In this document: piece after piece, positions 26,736-35,719 of the stretch
Layout of the letters: the number at the start of each line of letters is the position of its first letter
Position numbering within the stretch: the stretch's first letter is position 1
Position numbers and translations under genes: made by a program
Assembly (NCBI RefSeq): GCF_005473905.2
Contig: NZ_CP061336.1
Coordinates: forward strand, 4,146,501-4,210,500
DNA: 64,000 bases
Direction: 5' to 3'
Origin: Ruminiclostridium herbifermentans
GTDB taxonomy: Bacteria; Bacillota; Clostridia; Acetivibrionales; DSM-1351
The notes under the pieces: model-generated
What the model was told of the DNA's origin: nothing
Databases searched by the model: none
Seen by the model: only the letters and a program-made list of their open reading frames with translations

Positions 26736-27641
26736 TCATGCGGCATTACGCCAAGCCGAGTTCCCGCTAAGACTTGCAAGGAAGTGATGCCTGCAGGTTT
26801 CAAACTCCTCACCGATAAGTCCAAGCCTAAGCATCCAGCAGCGGAAGGTGTACTTTTCGTTATCGGTATAGGTTCTTCTTGCACTTGCAGACTTTTGGCT
26901 GATTGCCTGATGGCTTACCGCAAGGCAGAACTGTATGTATGCCTTAATCTTTCCTGCATGGGTTGTCCCGTTAAAAAGTCTGAATTCAACCGTTCCCTTA
27001 TCAAAAACGCTGTGAAGGTTAAGCCCATGGTATCTGCTATTGTGATAATGTCTGCTTCTGTTTTCCTGACCAAAACCTGAGTACCAAATGTCTGCCAAAG
27101 CTTCCAAGGTCTTAGGCTTTTTCTTGTTTATCGTTGTTATTAGGTTTTCGTTTACCTTTTTGCAGTACCTTAATCTTGCAGGGTCTATCTCTAAGCTTTT
27201 ATATAGTAAATCCTCCTTGCTTGCCATGAGGTTGATTAGGTTTTTCAAGCTTAGCGGCGTGTGTTTTTTTGCATCTACGTGAATGTGTATTCCGCATTGG
27301 TATTTGCTGTCGCTAAGTGCTCCTGCGTGTCTTAGCTGTCTTACCAGCTCTTGAAGTGTTTCAATGTCCTCGTAGGTTAAAATCGGGCTTACTAGCTCCA
27401 CGCTGTAATCCCGATCCGCTGTAACAATCCGACCGTATTCTTTTTTGTGAGGCAGAATGCTCGCATCGCTTACAAATTTCCAACTCCTGCCGTCTTGTGT
27501 TATAACTCTGTACTCATCGTAAGTGCCACCTTTGTGTTCAAGCCTTGCTCCCACTCCGAAAAATTCTACTGCAATCTGAGCCGCCTTTGCCCTTGTTATC
27601 CCTGTTATTTCAATTTCAATTCCGAATCTCTGTGTTTTCAT
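26736..27641 (-). CDS. Putative amidoligase (COOH-NH2 ligase family)
   Basis: 301 residues with the hallmarks of the glutamine-synthetase-like amidoligase family: an initial E-x-E metal motif in FGIEIEITG (E9, E11), the histidine motif CGIHIHVDA (H119, H121), and TVEFRLFNGT, whose arginine is conserved. It is predicted to use ATP to join a carboxylate to an amine, for example on a peptide or protein. AAAAGGAGCAAACTACGATG gives the start. It is followed by the cyclotransferase gene. A second, degenerate copy lies immediately upstream (27785..28690) and shares its C-terminal region. Confidence 0.8.
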   Translation of the reverse strand: MKTQRFGIEIEITGITRAKAAQIAVEFFGVGARLEHKGGTYDEYRVITQDGRSWKFVSDASILPHKKEYGRIVTADRDYSVELVSPILTYEDIETLQELVRQLRHAGALSDSKYQCGIHIHVDAKKHTPLSLKNLINLMASKEDLLYKSLEIDPARLRYCKKVNENLITTINKKKPKTLEALADIWYSGFGQENRSRHYHNSRYHGLNLHSVFDKGTVEFRLFNGTTHAGKIKAYIQFCLAVSHQAISQKSASARRTYTDNEKYTFRCWMLRLGLIGEEFETCRHHFLASLSGNSAWRNAA

Positions 27642-27784
27642 CGTAGTTTGCTCCTTTTAAAGTAAATATTTTCCTTTTGTTAGTGTATATATTAGCTCTG
27701 AAAGAGCCTTATATCCAGTTAATTAAGAGCATATTATCAACAAATAACACAGCGGTTTTTTGTGCATTTTACAGCAGTTTTTAG

Positions 27785-28690
27785 TTACTTTATATCGTTT
27801 GGTTCTGCATTTATAATCATCACTTCATTATTTTCTGATAATCTTTCTAATTTTCTATATGCCGAATTACCCTCCAAATTTTGAAGAAGCAGTTTTCTTG
27901 CCCTTTTGTATTGATTTCCTACAAAGCCAAGCCTAATTAACCAAACTCTCATCGTAAATTTGAAATTATCTGTAGTTGTAGGCTTCGGTGATGCATGTTT
28001 TAAGCTCCTTGCACTTTGGCTGAGAAGTGAAGCAAAATGTGTATATGCTTCAAGTCTATCTGGCTCCTGTAGATGTCTAAAAAACTTGAAGGTTATAGTA
28101 TTGTTAGTAAAATCAAATTCAATTCCATTGAAACCAGATTGCTGTTTTTCGGCTATTTCATTCTTGAATTCATCAATTGTCTGTATGCTGGCTTTGTTTA
28201 AGTCCGCAATAAAATCAGCTTGTAAAATATCAGCTTCAATTTCAAATGCCTTCTTTATAACAGGTTGTTTGCTGTAAAGCATGTTAAGCATATTTCTTAG
28301 AGTTGCACCCGTATGCCCATTCAACGGAATTGTGATTTCAAAGTCAAGGGCTTCGTTATCCTGCGCTCGTTTTTGTGCTAGTTCTTGCACTTTCTCTTGT
28401 GCTTGCTTTTGTGCTTGTCCTTGTGCTTGCTCTGGTGCTTGCTCTTGTGCTTGCTCTCGTGCTTGTACTTGTGATAGCTCTTGTACTACTACTTCTTTTT
28501 CTTCATTTGTTCCATTAATCAGTGCATCAAGCTGAACCTCTACATCATCTAATGTAATCTTTCCAAGTCTATCAATTATGTAGAACCTTCCTTCTATTAA
28601 TATTTGATATGCAAAGCTTGGAACTCCCATATATTTTGCCTTTACTCCTGCGTGTTCTTCCAAGGCTTTAATTATCTGCTTTCTGTCCAT
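27785..28690 (-). CDS. Degenerate amidoligase-like protein with Gln-rich linker
   Basis: 301 residues. The C-terminal half aligns with the neighbouring amidoligase: TTTDNFKFTMRVWLIRLGFV corresponds to its TYTDNEKYTFRCWMLRLGLI, and GNSAYRK to GNSAWRN. The catalytic parts are gone: no E-x-E at the start, the H-x-H motif is replaced by ITIPLNG, and EFRLFNG by ITFKFFR. The N-terminal 75 residues form a separate domain (starting MDRKQIIKAL), then a linker of alternating Q-A-Q-E repeats spans about residues 80-110. GGAGGTCACTATG gives a perfect start, so this is a maintained gene and not debris. It may bind the substrate or serve as a non-catalytic subunit. Confidence 0.7.
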   Translation of the reverse strand: MDRKQIIKALEEHAGVKAKYMGVPSFAYQILIEGRFYIIDRLGKITLDDVEVQLDALINGTNEEKEVVVQELSQVQAREQAQEQAPEQAQGQAQKQAQEKVQELAQKRAQDNEALDFEITIPLNGHTGATLRNMLNMLYSKQPVIKKAFEIEADILQADFIADLNKASIQTIDEFKNEIAEKQQSGFNGIEFDFTNNTITFKFFRHLQEPDRLEAYTHFASLLSQSARSLKHASPKPTTTDNFKFTMRVWLIRLGFVGNQYKRARKLLLQNLEGNSAYRKLERLSENNEVMIINAEPNDIK

Positions 28691-28801
28691 AGTGACCTCC
28701 TGTAATATCGTTTTTTTGTTATTACATATATGTCTCTACATTTAATAGAAGTCAAGTTAATTTACCCTTTAGGCAAAGGCTATCGTTATAGAAAAAATAT
28801 A

Positions 28802-28834
28802 GCTCCCTGTAGATGGCTTATTTCTACAAGGAGC
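28802..28834 (-). terminator. Terminator downstream of the capsid gene
   Basis: GCTCC-TTGTAGA pairs with TCTACA-GGGAGC around a nine-base loop, followed on the minus strand by TATATTTTTT. It ends the transcript of the capsid gene and separates it from the amidoligase-like gene. Confidence 0.75.
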
Positions 28835-28867
28835 CTTTTATAGTTAACATATGTAAGCGTCTTAGGT

Positions 28868-30058
28868 TTACTGTTTCATTTTAAGCACTTTAATTGCTTC
28901 AGGTAACATTAGTTTTCCATCTACACGCTCAAATGCCTTGAACCCAACCTGCCCATTTCTTGCAAATAGCTCATTTAATCTTTGGAAGCTTTTTGCCTGC
29001 CTATCCGCCACCCAATAATAGCTGAAATCTCCAAAGGCAATAACCTTTGAGGCGGAAGCAATTTGTGGCATGAATTCAGTTGTTTCTACAGGTCTACCTA
29101 AAATTGTATCTGGCTGACCTGCCGCCAGTGATGGATGCCAAATATATTCACCGCTTCCATCCTTGAGCTTTCTGATTGCCTTTACGGTTGCATCATTCAT
29201 TATGAATACTGCATTTTTTCGGTAGGGTAATCTTAAACTATAGTATAAGTCTATAATCTCATCCGCTGTGATTGTTGTCGCACTTGCTGCTGTCACACCA
29301 ATCTCCGCACCACCTGTTTCGATGAGAATTCCGCTTGGCTTAGAGTTTCCATCACCAGATATAAAAGCAGCTTCTTCCGCCTTACCAATTCTTCTTGCAA
29401 ACTCTCCTGCAATATATTTTGGTATATCAAATCCAGAATCGCCTAGTAACTCCTCACTTACCTTTAACATAGTCGCAAGCTTGTGAGCACCGATATATAT
29501 TTTACTAAACGCTTCATCTGATTCTGTGATGGCAGCACCCTCATCTGCCCAAGAAGCTGTGCCATGTGCAGCTATCATAGGTATTCTCATATCTCCGCTT
29601 GATGTCTTAATAACACTTGCAATACGTCTGAATACATTTTCTTCCTCCAATGCCTGAAGCAATGTGTTTTCGAACTCATCGGGTACAAGATAGCCACCCT
29701 GCGTATCTGTTCCTATTGTAAGTGTGTTTTGAACCTCACTGTTCAGCTTTCCTCGCATCATATTCCAGAAGGCTTTTTTGTAGTTATCTGATGCTCTGTT
29801 TTGCCTTGCATGTGTTTGATTAGGCTTGTTGAACGCATAATTACTAGTTGGCTTTGACAGTTCCGCATCTAGTTTACACTGTCGCTCAAGTCTCTTAATT
29901 TCATTTCCAAGACTCACTACTTCCATCTCCATCTTCTCATAGGTTGCAGTGTCCTCTGCTGATACTATTCCATCTTCACTCTGCTTACTGTCGAGAAATC
30001 CCTTTGCTGCTTCCCATGCTTTGTTGCGTTTTTCACGTAATTCCATAATTTGATTCAT
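28868..30058 (-). CDS. HK97-fold phage major capsid protein
   Basis: 396 residues from the ATG at 30058, which has GGAGG upstream. Extra in-frame codons before it are not supported. The layout is that of HK97-type capsids: an N-terminal helical delta/scaffold region (MNQIMELREKRNKAWEAAKG, residues about 1-90), then the shell domain beginning near TQGGYLVPDEF, with the familiar segments ISGDGNSKPSGIL and AVFIMNDATVKAIRKL. Shell protein of about 35 kDa would remain after removal of the delta domain, but no prohead protease, portal or terminase gene is present in the element. It may package the element using a helper phage or form an empty compartment. Family assignment is secure. Confidence 0.95.
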   Translation of the reverse strand: MNQIMELREKRNKAWEAAKGFLDSKQSEDGIVSAEDTATYEKMEMEVVSLGNEIKRLERQCKLDAELSKPTSNYAFNKPNQTHARQNRASDNYKKAFWNMMRGKLNSEVQNTLTIGTDTQGGYLVPDEFENTLLQALEEENVFRRIASVIKTSSGDMRIPMIAAHGTASWADEGAAITESDEAFSKIYIGAHKLATMLKVSEELLGDSGFDIPKYIAGEFARRIGKAEEAAFISGDGNSKPSGILIETGGAEIGVTAASATTITADEIIDLYYSLRLPYRKNAVFIMNDATVKAIRKLKDGSGEYIWHPSLAAGQPDTILGRPVETTEFMPQIASASKVIAFGDFSYYWVADRQAKSFQRLNELFARNGQVGFKAFERVDGKLMLPEAIKVLKMKQ

Positions 30059-30211
30059 ATAAATTCCTCCACTTTTTTTATTTAAACGGCTATACCGTTT
30101 ATTACTTTTTTGGTTGTTATCCTTATAATGAGGATTAAAAAAGAACCTCATATTTGAAGTCCTAATGGATTTAAACTATACTACTTTAGTTTAGTTTTCA
30201 TTTTTAATGGT

Positions 30212-30742
30212 TTATATCGATTTGCCATCTGTAATTTTAAAATTCTCATAATACCTCCAAGCTTTCTCAAATGCTTTTAATGCTCCATAGCATCCATGTC
30301 TATCTATCATATATGCTTCTATCTCTTTTTTATCAGTTGATGCTTTTGGAAATCTGCGATCATCCTCCATGTCTCTTGCTAAATCTCCAAGTGGAGAATC
30401 TCTGTGTTTATATCGCTTGATACACCATCCATAGAAACTATCTGGCTCCTTCTCTTTTATCTTAAAATGCCAGTTTAGCTCTTTTTCATTTGCAGGAGCA
30501 AAACCTGCTGCAAGCATAGCACCTTTAAATTCTCCATTAGTCACGTAAATACCAGTGTCTCTATCAAAGTCATGCTTTAAACCATAGCTGCTTCTGTTCC
30601 GATAGATTCTTTTTGAAGGTTCAAATTTTGACTTAATCCATTCATCAAGGTTTTGTTTTTCTTGAAGTCCCATATTTTTATAACAATTTGGATGATTTAA
30701 GTCTTCTGTATCAATGTCTATAATATTTCTATATGTATTCAT
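30212..30742 (-). CDS. YozE-like SAM domain protein
   Basis: 176 residues in two parts. The C-terminal part (SPLGDLARDMEDDRRFPKAS, then GALKAFEKAWRYYE) resembles the YozE SAM-like domain of Bacillus, a small helical bundle. The N-terminal part (FDRDTGIYVTNGEFKGAMLA) resembles proteins that accompany DUF927 replication genes on elements. GAGGAGAGAACAAAATG gives the start. The gene directly follows the primase-polymerase gene and probably shares its transcript, so a role in replication or packaging is possible. The SAM match is tentative and the function is unknown. Confidence 0.55.
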   Translation of the reverse strand: MNTYRNIIDIDTEDLNHPNCYKNMGLQEKQNLDEWIKSKFEPSKRIYRNRSSYGLKHDFDRDTGIYVTNGEFKGAMLAAGFAPANEKELNWHFKIKEKEPDSFYGWCIKRYKHRDSPLGDLARDMEDDRRFPKASTDKKEIEAYMIDRHGCYGALKAFEKAWRYYENFKITDGKSI

Positions 30743-30840
30743 TTTGTTCTCTCCTCGTTATTTATTTTTTTATAATTTCTGATACTTATTTTTCACTAAA
30801 ATTTATGTATATGATTGTTGTTCTTTCTTATATAGAATGT

Positions 30841-33558
30841 TTATTTGAATAATAACGGCTCGATAGTTTCGTCGTTGTGCTCTGGTACTTTAACCACATA
30901 TACCCGACATGTCTTTCCCATGATGTTTCTTCCAAGCTGGAATCGTTTCACACCATCTGAGTCAACTTGGCTTTCTATATATCCTCTCTCTGCAAACCCT
31001 CGGAATACCTTCTTGGGTGAGAATCCTGCATCCTCCAATGCTTTATGAGCATAAGACGGAATAACCAAATAGTTTCCCTTTTCATCAAGCCTACCATATT
31101 GTGGTGTCGGAGCATCAATACCAAATCTCGTACTATTGGCAATCAGCCATCCTGAAAACATCTCCCATGCCCTTTCAATATTATCTGCTTGCGTAAGCTG
31201 ACGATTGTTTTCAAGTACGAAAAGTGCAGCTTCTATAGCATCATTCATCGCAGTAGCTTCATCTTCACCAAATACATACATAGAGGATAGAAAGTCGCCA
31301 AGGCAAACTACTGCAACCTCATCAAGGTGAATACTTTCCAGATGCTTTTCTTTAAGCTTGCCTTTTATTAATTCATATATTTCATTGAGATATGATGGCT
31401 TTAGGCTTAATTCTCCACATAGCCTTTCAATAAATACCTTCCCTGCATGTCCATAATTCTGTTCTGAAACCTCATGCATTTTTGATGCCAACACAATATC
31501 TTCTACAGGCTTTGCATATAGTTCAAGAGTTCTGGAGTTTGCTCCATCCTGCATACTGCTTCCAAGCATTGCTTCTTCTCCAGTGGTAAGAATAATATTT
31601 CTCCAATTCAGTGTGTCCTGCAAGCCTCCATCTCTGCTACCTCTGGTTCTTCCCTGCCCCTGAGATAGCATATAGATAATGCTGTCTGCTGTCATTTTCT
31701 TAGTGTTTAGCACCTGCAATTCATCAATTGCAAAGGGCAGATTTCTAAGAGCTGCTGCTCTTCTTTCCAGTCCAACAATTGTACTATTGAATGAACCAAT
31801 TAATGTATGAGGATTGCCCCACGCTGCTATAGCAAGTTTTAGTGTAGCAGTTTTACCACTTCTGCTGTTATGCCATAAATGAATGAAAAACACACGCTTT
31901 CGAAGTGGTTCTAAAAGTACAGATGCAAAGCTGGCTGCAATCAAAAACCTAGCAATAGAATTTTTTCTTGCTACCCTAGCAACACTAAGCCATTTATTTT
32001 CATCTCCTGAAGCTGTTAATCCGGTCATAATAGCTGATGCTTCCTTGCTATCTGTTTCAAACTCCAAGTTTTCATTCTTACTGATTGGAAAGAATTCTCC
32101 GCTTCTTATCCAGCCCAATCTAGAAACTGAATTAACAACTGGGATGTTTGTATCATTAGCCTGCTCAAAATCTGCCAGATAAGCAATCAAGTCCCCTGCA
32201 TTATTTGAGGTAACGGGAAATCCATTATCGGCAAGCCTTAATATGCTGTTTCGGTTAAATACTACCGAACGGGGTGATAATACTTTTTTCCATTTTCCAT
32301 CACGGTTAAAAGAAAGCTCCACCTTTTCAAAGCCTGTGTCCAAATTACGAAAGCGTCTGCTGATAATTATTGGGACAAAGCTTACCGTAACTTCACGCTC
32401 ACTTCCATCTCCGTTATATATATGATGTGTTATTCCATTCACTTGGCTTATCTGCCAACCCTTTGGAACTACATAATTATGTAACTCAATCCCTTCTAAT
32501 TCAAGACCATCTAGCTCAAGAGCTTGTCCAAACTCTGTATTATTGTTTTTCATTGCTTTGTCCTGATGCTTAATGGCTCTTTCAAGGTCATTTAAGTTAA
32601 CCTTGCCCTTTAACTTTGCTTTAATAGCGGCATATGTAACTGGGTCGTTTTTCTTTGCAAGAGTAAGCTGGGATAATATTTCCGTTTCATAAACCTTTGA
32701 ATAATCATCAAGCTCTAATATTGTATTATGTAGGCTTTTCTTACCTTCCTCATTCCAAGTATCCACTGTAATCGGATCTTCCGGCTTATATCTGCTTATG
32801 CTTTTGGCTATATTTTGAAGTTCTTGGTATTCGAGCGGAGGATTACAGCGGTTTTCATTTTCAACACTTAGTGCAGCCAATATTGCTTCAAAGCTTAATC
32901 CCCTTCTTCTTAGCGTACCTGCAATGCTAGTCATAACAACATTTCTTGAACCTTCTTCTATACTTTCTTGTATTTCATTAGCTGTTCCTTTAGTCTTGTT
33001 TTCATTGATAATTAAATCAATAAGCCAACCATCAGGCTCGGCTATTTCCATTTCAAAAGGAGAGCAACCCGGCATCCATTCATACTGTGCCCCGCTTATA
33101 TGTATGCTTCCCGGTGCAACAACTAATCCACCATCTGAGCGGATATCTACTCCAGGTAATATTGCTACTTTATTTGGTATCTTAATACCTTCTGGAATCT
33201 TGTAATAATGATGGCTTCCTCCACCTCCAGTTTTTGCACTTACAGTTTCCTTTAGTTCTCCATGTTCTTTTAAGCTTTCATATCCGCCATGACGTTTATC
33301 AATGTCCAAAGCAAATATCCCGTTTCCTGTTGCAAATCCGATATTAGCATAAGGATAGTTATTAAACTCGGTTAATATTTTATCTTCATTTGTTGTTGCT
33401 TTAGCTTCCCATCTAGAAAGTATAGGGTGCTTGCCACTATTGGTACATTTAACTCCTCTGCTGCAAGTACAATAGCCCTTTTGGTTAATGCCATGCAATG
33501 GTACAACTCTAAAATTCTTTTTACCGTAGCTCACTGCAAGTTCCGCTCGTTGATTCAA
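30841..33558 (-). CDS. Primase-polymerase / DUF927 helicase replication protein
   Basis: 905 residues in three modules. Residues 1-190 form a prim-pol (AEP) domain with the metal-binding FALDIDKRHGG (D84, D86) and GGGGSHHYY. A helical primase C-terminal (PriCT) segment follows (SRNVVMTSIAGTLRRRG). From about residue 370 a DUF927 ATPase domain has the P-loop HNSRSGKTA and the FAIDELQVL Walker B region. The start is a TTG at 33558 preceded by AAAGGGTGTGAG. Such fused primase-helicases replicate phage satellites and plasmids from an iteron origin. Candidate iterons are found at 36.2-36.7 kb in this element. Confidence 0.9.
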   Translation of the reverse strand: MNQRAELAVSYGKKNFRVVPLHGINQKGYCTCSRGVKCTNSGKHPILSRWEAKATTNEDKILTEFNNYPYANIGFATGNGIFALDIDKRHGGYESLKEHGELKETVSAKTGGGGSHHYYKIPEGIKIPNKVAILPGVDIRSDGGLVVAPGSIHISGAQYEWMPGCSPFEMEIAEPDGWLIDLIINENKTKGTANEIQESIEEGSRNVVMTSIAGTLRRRGLSFEAILAALSVENENRCNPPLEYQELQNIAKSISRYKPEDPITVDTWNEEGKKSLHNTILELDDYSKVYETEILSQLTLAKKNDPVTYAAIKAKLKGKVNLNDLERAIKHQDKAMKNNNTEFGQALELDGLELEGIELHNYVVPKGWQISQVNGITHHIYNGDGSEREVTVSFVPIIISRRFRNLDTGFEKVELSFNRDGKWKKVLSPRSVVFNRNSILRLADNGFPVTSNNAGDLIAYLADFEQANDTNIPVVNSVSRLGWIRSGEFFPISKNENLEFETDSKEASAIMTGLTASGDENKWLSVARVARKNSIARFLIAASFASVLLEPLRKRVFFIHLWHNSRSGKTATLKLAIAAWGNPHTLIGSFNSTIVGLERRAAALRNLPFAIDELQVLNTKKMTADSIIYMLSQGQGRTRGSRDGGLQDTLNWRNIILTTGEEAMLGSSMQDGANSRTLELYAKPVEDIVLASKMHEVSEQNYGHAGKVFIERLCGELSLKPSYLNEIYELIKGKLKEKHLESIHLDEVAVVCLGDFLSSMYVFGEDEATAMNDAIEAALFVLENNRQLTQADNIERAWEMFSGWLIANSTRFGIDAPTPQYGRLDEKGNYLVIPSYAHKALEDAGFSPKKVFRGFAERGYIESQVDSDGVKRFQLGRNIMGKTCRVYVVKVPEHNDETIEPLLFK

Positions 33559-33615
33559 TTTCTCACACCCTTTCTATAAAAAATCCTTTTATCTTTAAAC
33601 AAATATGTCTTCTAT

Positions 33616-33828
33616 TTAAACTGCTTTCAAATTTCTTTTCTTAGTTTTTACAATCATCCTGCCTTGGTCATACGTGCTTTTGCTTGTTATGATTCTTCCC
33701 TGTGATGCACCATAGAGGACGAGATCTAATTTTCCGAATTCATCTCTTGGTGAGATATTTCCAAATAGCTTTCTGCGTTTTAGCATTAACATATATTGCT
33801 TATGCTTTCTGCTTGCGTTTCCTGACAT
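33616..33828 (-). CDS. Small basic protein of unknown function
   Basis: About 70 residues, strongly basic (RKHKQY, RRKLFGN, KTKKRN), so nucleic-acid binding is plausible. The ATG at 33828 is favoured: GGAGGAG lies nine bases upstream. An in-frame TTG at 33837 overlaps that site and is unlikely. It precedes the replication gene by 57 bases on the same strand and probably forms an operon with it. Confidence 0.6.
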   Translation of the reverse strand: MSGNASRKHKQYMLMLKRRKLFGNISPRDEFGKLDLVLYGASQGRIITSKSTYDQGRMIVKTKKRNLKAV

Positions 33829-33988
33829 GTGCTTCAACTCCTCCGTTTAATTTCTTCAAATAAAGTAACATTAATTTCTTCAAATAATATTGCATCGGCT
33901 TCACCAGAATTCTACTGATTGGGTTTCACGTATTTTGCCGTTCACCTTAACGTCCTGCTATTTAGTTGTAGGTTTTAAAAATTTATGA

Positions 33989-34165
33989 CTATCTGCTCTC
34001 TATGACTTTTTTGATGGCTTCTCTAACAAGTGCTTTCTTTTCTTCTGGTAATTCTTTTCTTAGCCATTTTACAAAAGTCATTTCTGAAATACCAATTGCC
34101 TCAGCTACCTCCCACTGCTTAACGTTTTCTATCCTGAATGCATCTCTCAAATCTTTGTTTTTCAT
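33989..34165 (-). CDS. Small helix-turn-helix regulator
   Basis: 58 residues, begins MKNKDLRDAFRIENV and ends IKKVIESR. The core QWEVAEAIGISEMTFVKWL is a classic helix-turn-helix (Cro/excisionase type) at about residues 17-36. AAGGAGGAAAACAATG provides an ideal start. The gene is divergent from the rightward gene at 34353, and the space between them holds four copies of TGATAACA, its likely operators. By analogy with phage satellites it would control the switch between leftward replication genes and rightward genes. Confidence 0.85.
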   Translation of the reverse strand: MKNKDLRDAFRIENVKQWEVAEAIGISEMTFVKWLRKELPEEKKALVREAIKKVIESR

Positions 34166-34225
34166 TGTTTTCCTCCTTGCTAATATGTTTTTCCAGTTAT
34201 ATAATTACTATGTACTAATTATAAT

Positions 34226-34329
34226 TGATAACAATGTTATCAGTCAATACAGTTTACTTATCATTGATAACATTTGCTCATTTTTGATAACATTACAGAG
34301 CATCGTTGTTTCATCATTGATTGATAACA
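34226..34329. promoter_or_regulatory. Operator repeats in the divergent promoter region
   Basis: The 8-mer TGATAACA occurs four times on the plus strand at 34226, 34265, 34285 and 34322. The first is part of a perfect palindrome, TGATAACA-A-TGTTATCA (34226..34242). They lie between the HTH gene (starting at 34165, minus) and the rightward gene (starting at 34353). This is the expected position for binding sites of the HTH regulator. Confidence 0.75.
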
Positions 34330-34352
34330 TTACGCAAAAAGGCGGTATTTTT

Positions 34353-35213
34353 ATGGCATTTACAATAGAGTTCGATGATATCAAGCTTACAGAGAGAATT
34401 AGTAATCCTTATAAAGGTATAAACGAAGTCTATTCTCTAGGGATGTCCTTTGCTGATTTCTTTTCTATAAAAGAAGAGCTTAAAAAATCTGAACACATTT
34501 ACATTAGATTAGTTGACGATATGCTAGATCGGATAACGCAGGATTCTTATTTTTATGCTAAGATGCGAGAATTCCTTGAACTGTGCATAAAGGATACATC
34601 TCTTTATACCTTGGACAACTTTCTTTTCTTTCTCCATATGCAAGGGCTTTCAATTCCAGAGCATTATCTGCAATTCTACATAGATACAGAAACACCAGTT
34701 GAGGATCTAGTGACAACGGAAAATCTATCGCCTTTGGAGGCAGCTATTAGAGGCTTCGCCAAATCTGACAAAAGCAAAAACGCCATCACAAGTGTTTATA
34801 CCTGTAACAGCATCGAGGACGTTTGTGTGGCTTCTTTATATCATATTTTGAGGCAAGACCTTGTAATTAAAAAATGTAATAACTGCAATAAATATTTTGT
34901 TCCTCTTCTGCGTTCCGATGCAATATACTGTGACAGACTCAGTCCCCACAATCCATACAAGACCTGTAAAGAGGATGGCTCTCAGCGAACCTTTGAGAAT
35001 AAATTGAAAATGGATGATGCTGAAAAGCTTAGGCGAAAAATATATCAGGCGAAGCAAATGCGTGTTATACGGAATCCTGATATTGCATTTTATAAAGAAA
35101 ACTTTGAAACTTGGAAAGCTGATGTTGCCCGTTGGAAAACTGATATTAAAAATGGTCAAAGAACCTCGGAAGAATTTATACAGTGGCTAAATGAGAGTAA
35201 TAAAAGACAATAG
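34353..35213 (+). CDS. DUF6076-like zinc-finger protein
   Basis: 286 residues from the ATG at 34353. The frame is open for 117 codons further up, but that part is the antisense of the HTH gene and the operator region, so it is not used. AAAGGCGG precedes the start. A metal-binding region with CNNCNKYFVP, YCDR and a later cysteine near PYKTCKEDG is followed by a lysine-rich helical tail. These features recall the DUF6076 family found on Firmicute elements. The function is unknown. It is the first rightward gene of the satellite-like element and is probably repressed by the divergent HTH protein. Confidence 0.65.
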   Translation: MAFTIEFDDIKLTERISNPYKGINEVYSLGMSFADFFSIKEELKKSEHIYIRLVDDMLDRITQDSYFYAKMREFLELCIKDTSLYTLDNFLFFLHMQGLSIPEHYLQFYIDTETPVEDLVTTENLSPLEAAIRGFAKSDKSKNAITSVYTCNSIEDVCVASLYHILRQDLVIKKCNNCNKYFVPLLRSDAIYCDRLSPHNPYKTCKEDGSQRTFENKLKMDDAEKLRRKIYQAKQMRVIRNPDIAFYKENFETWKADVARWKTDIKNGQRTSEEFIQWLNESNKRQ

Positions 35214-35243
35214 GATTCTGATATTTTATGAGGAGAGACAAGA

Positions 35244-35618
35244 ATGTCATCAAGAAAAACCATGAAGAAGGATTCAAGGCTGCAATCTGCTATGCACTGG
35301 ATTCCAACATACACAGGTAAAAATATTGTACAAGGCTACCGTAAGAAATATGGTGTGTCTTTGATATGTGCAGCAAATGAACTCAAGCTTCTAGGCATTG
35401 AGATTTCAGACACATATATCTCACAGCTGAAGCAAGCCGAAGAAAACACAAGAAAACTGAAGGAGCAAAAAGCCACTTCTAAAAAGCTTAAGAAACTTGA
35501 AGAACAGTTTCACGATTCAAATAAAACTTTTTATTATATTGCTGGCTACACATCTGGCGGTGCTCCCTACGGAATTACTTGGGAGGAGATGGGGTTAGAA
35601 CCCTACGGCGTAGAGTAA
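35244..35618 (+). CDS. Small element protein with YTSGG(A)PYG motif
   Basis: 124 residues, helical and basic (QLKQAEENTRKLKEQKATSK), ending in a conserved-looking IAGYTSGGAPYGITWEEM tail that I have seen in small Firmicute mobile-element proteins. AGGAGAGACAAGAATG gives a strong start. It follows the DUF6076-like gene by 30 bases and shares its operon. No activity can be assigned. Confidence 0.6.
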   Translation: MSSRKTMKKDSRLQSAMHWIPTYTGKNIVQGYRKKYGVSLICAANELKLLGIEISDTYISQLKQAEENTRKLKEQKATSKKLKKLEEQFHDSNKTFYYIAGYTSGGAPYGITWEEMGLEPYGVE

Positions 35619-35719
35619 ACTGTTTTTACTGAACGTGCTTAAAGTCTGATATAATAATCTTTTGAAACGCTAAACTAGGTTCTGATATTCAGAGTATTTA
35701 TATAATGAGGAGGCCAGAC

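Noticed and set aside
34002-34352. N-terminal extension of the DUF6076-like protein
   Set aside because: The 117 extra codons are antisense to the HTH gene and cover the operator repeats. They are rich in Phe, Ile and Ser, and the ATG at 34353 has its own ribosome binding site.
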